27,338 nucleotides of DNA. It comes from Desulfuromusa sp. GTDB taxonomy: Bacteria > Desulfobacterota > Desulfuromonadia > Desulfuromonadales > Geopsychrobacteraceae. The stretch is from NCBI GenBank assembly GCA_021157505.1, contig JAGGWI010000211.1:1-27338 (forward strand), written 5' to 3'. This document shows positions 22,934 to 27,338 of this stretch, one piece after another. The notes under the pieces are model-generated. The model searched no databases and had not been told where the DNA came from. It was given only the letters and a program-made list of their open reading frames with translations. The translations under genes and the position numbers were made by a program. Position 1 is the first letter of the stretch. Each line of letters starts with the position of its first letter.

Positions 22934-23395
22934 TTAAGTAGAGTTCTTAGCGATTTTATCAAGAAGTCCGTTGATAAAAGAGGGGGAGTCTTTGGTTCCG
23001 TAACGCTTGGCAATTTCAATAGCTTCATCAATTATGACTGAATTTGGTGTTTCAGGATGATAAAGCAGCTCATAAGCACCAATCCGTAGAATGGATAAAT
23101 CAACGGGGGTCATCCGTTCCAAGGACCAGTTTTTCGCAATCTCCGAAATTTTCTTATCAAGAACTGAACGAAACTCGACAACGCCGTTGACAAGCGACTC
23201 AGCAAACAAACGAGACGAAGTTGCTAATGGAACATCAGCAGCAGCTAAAGGTTCCCCTAAATCATCGTCTGCAAAACGAAAATTTTCCAAAAAATTAACG
23301 AGAAGCTGGTTTGTCTCCTGTTGATCTTTGCTGAGTTGAAGTGCAAACAACATCTTCAGCGCATATTCACGTCCAACGCGACGGTTAGTCGACAT
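22934..23395 (-). CDS. nusB: Transcription antitermination factor NusB
   Basis: 153 residues, all-helical. MSTNRRVGREYALKMLFAL, LERMTPVDLSILRIGAYELLY and SVIIDEAIEIAKRYGTKDSPSFINGLLDKI are standard family segments. With NusE it binds boxA RNA and helps rRNA transcription. The start lies 3 nt after the ribH stop, so translation is probably coupled; ribH-nusB adjacency is widespread in bacteria. Confidence 0.97.
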   Translation of the reverse strand: MSTNRRVGREYALKMLFALQLSKDQQETNQLLVNFLENFRFADDDLGEPLAAADVPLATSSRLFAESLVNGVVEFRSVLDKKISEIAKNWSLERMTPVDLSILRIGAYELLYHPETPNSVIIDEAIEIAKRYGTKDSPSFINGLLDKIAKNST

Positions 23396-23398
23396 TGA

Positions 23399-23863
23399 TT
23401 ACACAGCTCCCAGCAGATTCACCATCTCAATGGCACTCATAGCGGCCTCAACACCTTTATTCCCGGCTTTGGTTCCAGCCCGCTCTATAGCTTGTTCAAC
23501 TGAATCAGTCGTCAGGACCCCAAAGGCAATTGGTAATCCTGATTGCAGCGAAACAGAAGCAATCCCTTTGGTCATTTCTGAGCTGACATATTCAAAATGT
23601 GGTGTTCCTCCGCGAATCACTGCACCCAGACAGATCAAGGCATCATACTTATTTGAACTCGCCATTTTTTGAGCAACCAGCGGCAGCTCAAAAGCACCAG
23701 GGGCCTTTATCACCGTTATTTGCTCACTGTTTGCACCATGACGTGTGAGGGTATCGATCGCCCCTTCGAGCAAACGATCAGAGATAAAACTGTTAAATCG
23801 GCTGACGATAATTCCGAAACGAAAATCTTTAGCCTCAAGTGTTCCTTCGATAATTTCCAACAT
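23399..23863 (-). CDS. ribH: 6,7-dimethyl-8-ribityllumazine synthase
   Basis: 154 residues from the ATG at 23863-23861; GGAGG lies 5 nt before it, whereas a TTG five codons upstream would bury that SD. Motifs: SRFNSFISDRLLEGAIDTL, IKAPGAFELPLVAQ, ALICLGAVIRGGTPHFEYV and PIAFGVLTTDSVEQAIERAGTKAGNKG with the catalytic-site His. It joins the ribityl-pyrimidine with dihydroxybutanone phosphate, the penultimate riboflavin step. It follows ribBA by 20 nt. Confidence 0.97.
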   Translation of the reverse strand: MLEIIEGTLEAKDFRFGIIVSRFNSFISDRLLEGAIDTLTRHGANSEQITVIKAPGAFELPLVAQKMASSNKYDALICLGAVIRGGTPHFEYVSSEMTKGIASVSLQSGLPIAFGVLTTDSVEQAIERAGTKAGNKGVEAAMSAIEMVNLLGAV

Positions 23864-23883
23864 AATGACCTCCGGCAATTCTA

Positions 23884-25089
23884 CTAGAGATTTTCCAGCA
23901 GATGACCCATTTTTTCCCGTTTAGTTTTTAAATACTTAAGATTATCCTGATGGGCTGGTACCTCAATAGGGACCCGTTCAACAATTTCCAAACCATAGCC
24001 TTCAAGACCAACCATCTTTTTCGGATTATTTGTCATTAAACGCAACTTGCTGATTCCCAGATCAGAAAGAATTTGAGCCCCAATACCATAATCGCGCAAA
24101 TCGGCCTTGAATCCCAAAGAGTGATTTGCCTCAACAGTATCCTGCCCCTGATCCTGTAAAGCATAAGCCTTAATTTTATTCACCAGGCCAATACCGCGAC
24201 CTTCCTGGCGCATATAGAGGATAACTCCAGACCCCTCCGCTTCGATCTGGGCCATCGCAGCATGCAATTGATCACCACAATCACAGCGTTGCGAACCGAA
24301 AACGTCTCCGGTCAAGCACTCAGAGTGAACCCGCACCAGAACCGGTTCAGATGATTTTATTTCACCTTTGATCAGCGCCATATGTTGTGCATGATCAACA
24401 TCATTCTCATACACAATAGCGCGGAAAGTTCCACCGAAGGGGGTAGGAATTGTAGTTTCCGCTGCACGTCGTACTAATAGCTCTTTTTGCATCCGATAAG
24501 CGACGAGATCGGCAACTGAAATAATTTTCAAATCATGCTCTGCAGCAAAAACCTCTAACTGCGGTCTTCGCGCCATAGTCCCGTCAACATTCATGATTTC
24601 ACAAATAACACCAGCAGGCTTAAGTCCAGCTAAGCGGGCCAGATCAACTGAACCTTCGGTTTGACCGGTTCGTACCAGAACGCCACCCTTTTGGGCTCGC
24701 AATGGAAAGACATGTCCGGGACGCGCTAAATCTCGCGCAGTGGTCTCATCAGCAACGGCAACCTGTATGGTATGGGCGCGATCGGCAACTGAAATCCCGG
24801 TAGTGACTCCTTGACGTGCTTCAATTGAGACGGTAAAGGCAGTACCAAAAGAAGAACTGTTATCGGCAACCATCAAGGGGAGATCCAAATCATCGGCACG
24901 TGCTTCAGTTAATGAGAGGCAAATTAACCCCCGCCCCTGTGTCGCCATAAAGTTAATGATTTCCGGTGTTACCAGCTCAGCGGCAGCAACGAGATCACCC
25001 TCATTCTCACGATCCTCATCATCAACTAAAATAACCATTCTACCATGACGAATATCGTCAAGAGCGGCTTCTATTTTTGAAATTGGCAT
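23884..25089 (-). CDS. ribBA: Bifunctional 3,4-dihydroxybutanone-4-phosphate synthase / GTP cyclohydrolase II
   Basis: 401 residues. The N-terminal DHBP synthase half carries DDEDRENEGDL at 23-33, the RPGHVFPLRA segment and TEGSVDLARLAG. The C-terminal GTP cyclohydrolase II half carries the zinc ligands in HSECLTGDVFGSQRCDCGDQL, then VILYMRQEGRGIGLVNKIKAY and a TNNPKK motif. The fused enzyme makes both riboflavin precursors, from ribulose-5-phosphate and GTP. Both halves look complete. It sits 40 nt after ribE. Confidence 0.97.
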   Translation of the reverse strand: MPISKIEAALDDIRHGRMVILVDDEDRENEGDLVAAAELVTPEIINFMATQGRGLICLSLTEARADDLDLPLMVADNSSSFGTAFTVSIEARQGVTTGISVADRAHTIQVAVADETTARDLARPGHVFPLRAQKGGVLVRTGQTEGSVDLARLAGLKPAGVICEIMNVDGTMARRPQLEVFAAEHDLKIISVADLVAYRMQKELLVRRAAETTIPTPFGGTFRAIVYENDVDHAQHMALIKGEIKSSEPVLVRVHSECLTGDVFGSQRCDCGDQLHAAMAQIEAEGSGVILYMRQEGRGIGLVNKIKAYALQDQGQDTVEANHSLGFKADLRDYGIGAQILSDLGISKLRLMTNNPKKMVGLEGYGLEIVERVPIEVPAHQDNLKYLKTKREKMGHLLENL

Positions 25090-25129
25090 AGATTTAATCC
25101 TTTATAACAACTGTAAAGTGCGAGTTATC

Positions 25130-25780
25130 TCATAGAAAACCATTTTTAGCAAGAAAGTCAAAGTCAACCTTCTGCCCATTTTGGGTATTTTTTCCCCCTT
25201 GCAGCAAGCGCTCTACATAACGCCCTAACAAGTCGGTTTCAATATTCACTTGAGCCCCTTCGCGGCAACTCTTCAGGGTTGTCATCTCTAAAGAGTGGGG
25301 GATGACCGCAACCGAAAACATATCACTTTCAACCCGGTTAACGGTCAGGCTGATACCATCAATCGCAACTGAACCCTTCTCCACCAGGTAGCGCATCACT
25401 TCGCGGGGGACGCCAAACTCAAAACGAATTGAATTTTGATCCTGATAGCGTCTCCTGACCGTTGCAATACAATCGATATGACCACTGACTAAATGTCCAC
25501 CCAGACGATCGGAGAGGGTCAACGCCCGTTCGAGATTGACCAGCTGGTCTGGTCGCAACGTCCCTAAAGTGGTGCAATTCATAGTCTCCGGCGAGACATC
25601 AACACTGAAATTGTTCCCATCCAAAGCTGTCAATGTCAAACAGGCACCATTCACTGCAATACTCTCACCCAGCTGCAGATCAGCATCAACCAAACTGCTG
25701 GTAATTTGCAACTGTGCCGCATTGCCCTGACGTTTAAAACTGTGAATTTTGCCAACCGACTGAATTAATCCGGTAAACAT
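25130..25780 (-). CDS. ribE: Riboflavin synthase alpha chain
   Basis: 216 residues made of two lumazine-binding repeats of about 97 residues, the first starting MFTGLIQSVGKI and the second around GGHLVSGHIDCIATV. It dismutates two ribityllumazines to riboflavin. AGGAG precedes the ATG, which lies inside the last codons of ribD (16-nt overlap in another frame), indicating coupled translation. Confidence 0.96.
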   Translation of the reverse strand: MFTGLIQSVGKIHSFKRQGNAAQLQITSSLVDADLQLGESIAVNGACLTLTALDGNNFSVDVSPETMNCTTLGTLRPDQLVNLERALTLSDRLGGHLVSGHIDCIATVRRRYQDQNSIRFEFGVPREVMRYLVEKGSVAIDGISLTVNRVESDMFSVAVIPHSLEMTTLKSCREGAQVNIETDLLGRYVERLLQGGKNTQNGQKVDFDFLAKNGFL

Positions 25781-26880
25781 GGATTGAAATCTCCTGTGAT
25801 CAATAGATCTTCTCCACTTGATTTATAGCTTACATCCGCAAGTTTAATAGCTTCTGTCATCATTGCGCAACCAGCACCAGGAAAAAGTCCAAAGGGTGAA
25901 GATCCTCCTAATATTTTAGGGGCAACAAACAACATCAACCGGTCAATCAATCCTTCTGCAAGAGCTGCCCCAGCCAGACTGGCTCCCCCCTCAAGGAGAA
26001 GTCTCTGGACATCGCGTGCTCCCAATTCCTGCCAAAGGGCAGCAAGAGAGACTCTTTCAGCCGCAGCTGGTAGTATCACAACTTCTGCCCCAGCGGCCCG
26101 CAATAGCGAGATTTTATCCTGATCAGTCGAGATTGTTGCAATCAGAGTCTTGGCCGCAGATTGCTGTTTCAACATCCGACAGTCAGGGGGGGTCCGCAAC
26201 TGACTATCGACCACCACTCGTAATGGGTCACGACCACGACCTTCGGGAAGTCGGGTATTGAGCAGCGGGTCATCATGCAGTACCGTGCCGACACCGATCA
26301 TGATCGCTTCAACCCGATCCCGCAGCTGGTGAACTTGTAAGCGGCTCTCTTCACCCGAAACCCACTGCGAATCGCCCGTAGAGGTTGCGGTATTTCCATC
26401 AAGAGTCATTGCCGTTTTATAGATGGTGAAAGGACGACCAGTCGTAATATGAAGCTTAAATGGTGCAATCAAGCGACAACACTCTGCTGCTAAAATACCA
26501 GCCTGTACCTTAATCCCCGCCTTTTCCAGCTTCTCAATCCCACCACCGGCAACCAAAGGATTTGGATCCATCATCCCGATATAGACAGACTTAACCCCGG
26601 CGGCGATCAGGGCATCGGCACAGGGGGGAGTTTTTCCGTGGTGTGAACAGGGTTCCAAGGTAACATAGATTTCCGCCCCGCGTGCTTTATCCCCAGCCTG
26701 ATTTAAAGCAAAAATTTCTGCATGCGGTTCACCCGCCTGAGGATGAAAACCTTCGCCGACAACGCTGCCTGAATTGACGATAACAGCACCTACTGGTGGA
26801 TTAGGGGCGGTTCTCCCCTCCCCCTGCCGAGCTAAAGCAAGTGCCCGTTGCATAAAATGTGAGTGTTTCAGGTCAGACAT
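25765..26880 (-). CDS. ribD: Bifunctional riboflavin deaminase-reductase RibD
   Basis: 371 residues from the ATG at 26880-26878; AAGGA lies about 11 nt upstream. A longer in-frame reading would cross a strong hairpin and adds nothing conserved. The N-terminal deaminase holds zinc ligands in HAE (53-55) and TLEPCSHHGKTPPC (74-87). The reductase domain follows from about 150 (RPFTIYKTAMTLDG, DSQWVSGEESR, RLLLEGGASLAGAAL). It carries out steps two and three of riboflavin synthesis from the GTP branch. It heads ribD-ribE-ribBA-ribH-nusB. No FMN riboswitch fits in the 84-nt stretch upstream. Confidence 0.96.
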   Translation of the reverse strand: MSDLKHSHFMQRALALARQGEGRTAPNPPVGAVIVNSGSVVGEGFHPQAGEPHAEIFALNQAGDKARGAEIYVTLEPCSHHGKTPPCADALIAAGVKSVYIGMMDPNPLVAGGGIEKLEKAGIKVQAGILAAECCRLIAPFKLHITTGRPFTIYKTAMTLDGNTATSTGDSQWVSGEESRLQVHQLRDRVEAIMIGVGTVLHDDPLLNTRLPEGRGRDPLRVVVDSQLRTPPDCRMLKQQSAAKTLIATISTDQDKISLLRAAGAEVVILPAAAERVSLAALWQELGARDVQRLLLEGGASLAGAALAEGLIDRLMLFVAPKILGGSSPFGLFPGAGCAMMTEAIKLADVSYKSSGEDLLITGDFNPCLPD

Positions 26881-26914
26881 TGCAGTTAAAATCCTTGCTG
26901 AATAAATGCAAACG

Positions 26915-26940
26915 CCGGAATGTTCAAAGAAACATTCCGG
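26915..26940 (-). terminator. Strong hairpin upstream of ribD, probably the nrdR terminator
   Basis: A perfect 10-bp stem CCGGAATGTT / AACATTCCGG with a 6-nt loop is followed on the minus strand by CGTTTGCATTTATT. It lies between the palindromic element downstream of nrdR and the ribD start. The T-run is interrupted, so it could instead be a leader structure or a leaky attenuator of the rib genes. Confidence 0.55.
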
Positions 26941-26964
26941 CAATATCTCGCTCCAAAATAACTT

Positions 26965-27133
26965 CTAGGAGGCTGTCGGACACTACGGACTGAAGCGAAA
27001 ATTCGGAGGTTTGAGAACAGTTTTTAGCTCGTTTGCAGGCCCATAGCCATAGCTATGGGGCAAAAAGGAGCTAAAAAATGAGTCAAAAAAACGGATTTGC
27101 AGCCAGTCCATGGAGTGTCCGACAGCCTCCTAG
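26965..27133. mobile_element. Palindromic MITE-like element, copy B
   Basis: 169 bp with perfect 20-bp terminal inverted repeats, CTAGGAGGCTGTCGGACACT (26965-26984) and its complement (27114-27133). Next, GGACTG on both arms, TTTTTAGCTC/GAGCTAAAAA and the central CCCATAG-CCATAG-CTATGGG continue the pairing, so the whole unit can fold as one hairpin. It shares about 94% identity with copy A. The nrdR stop codon lies inside the right end. Confidence 0.9.
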
Positions 27134-27338
27134 TGAGAATTCTTCAGTAGATCATTTAATTCAGACATAAACTCATTAATATCCTTAAACTGTCGGTAGA
27201 CCGAAGCAAAACGGACGTAAGCCACCTCATCCACTTCTTGCAAGGTATCCATCACCGCTTCGCCAATCAGACTGGCGGAAATTTCTTTATCACCACACTC
27301 CTGAAAAGTCCGCTCCAGTTGATCAACAAGGGCTTCAA
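27130..27338 (-). CDS. nrdR: Transcriptional repressor NrdR (C-terminal part; N terminus beyond window)
   Basis: About 68 codons are visible. They form the end of the ATP-cone domain: ALVDQLERTFQECGDKEI, SASLIGEAVMDTLQEVDEVAYVRFASVYRQFKDINEF. This is the typical NrdR C terminus. NrdR binds NrdR boxes with ATP/dATP and represses ribonucleotide reductase genes. The N-terminal zinc ribbon lies outside the window. nrdR directly before ribD is a common order. The stop TAG (27132-27130) belongs to the terminal repeat of the palindromic element, so the last codon or codons may have changed on insertion. Confidence 0.93.
   Translation of the reverse strand, partial: EALVDQLERTFQECGDKEISASLIGEAVMDTLQEVDEVAYVRFASVYRQFKDINEFMSELNDLLKNSH

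Overview
The window reads as a stretch of chromosomal core genome from a Gram-negative bacterium, most likely of the Desulfuromonadia (the Geobacter, Desulfuromonas and Pelobacter group). The main support is gene order: tRNA-Val, thrS, infC, rpmI, rplT, pheS, pheT, ihfA, merR, pcm, nlpD, rpoS on one strand, then nrdR, ribD, ribE, ribBA, ribH, nusB. The taxonomic placement is inference from synteny and protein character, not from a search. Base composition is moderate and even, and no phage, transposase gene, rRNA operon or CRISPR array is visible.

Layout. Positions 1-262 hold the start of a ferritin-like gene on the minus strand. At 561-1619 a plus-strand Bax-type glucosaminidase carries a recent internal duplication. 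From 5342 down to 1649 lies a minus-strand group: tlyA, a HIT hydrolase, a RelA/SpoT-like protein with an intact hydrolase half and a worn synthetase half, and an exported polysaccharide deacetylase. Then come lipB, tRNA-Val(CAC), two crotonase-fold genes, tRNA-Arg(CCT), apt, and the stationary-phase block rpoS-nlpD-pcm. Positions 11525-19272 hold the translation block from merR back to thrS and tRNA-Val(GAC). A plus-strand long-chain acyl-CoA ligase (19652-21514) converges on hom. The right end is the riboflavin cluster with nusB, and the 3' part of nrdR.

How the genes work together. thrS, pheS/pheT, infC, rpmI and rplT supply translation. IHF-alpha, the MerR-type regulator, RpoS and NrdR are regulators. 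Pcm, NlpD and RpoS form the familiar stationary-phase neighbourhood, but the expected surE is absent and its place is taken by a 44-codon ORF. ribD-ribE-ribBA-ribH cover the committed riboflavin steps from GTP and ribulose-5-phosphate, except the pyrimidine phosphatase.

The least ordinary content is non-coding. Two copies of a ~169-bp palindromic element with 20-bp terminal inverted repeats lie at 19366-19535 and 26965-27133. A different ~161-bp palindromic element at 6309-6469 abuts tRNA-Val(CAC). Other points of note are a probable AUA start for infC, stop/start-overlapping mini-ORFs ahead of pcm and nlpD, a crotonase without the usual catalytic glutamates, and several intrinsic terminators just upstream of the next gene's start codon.
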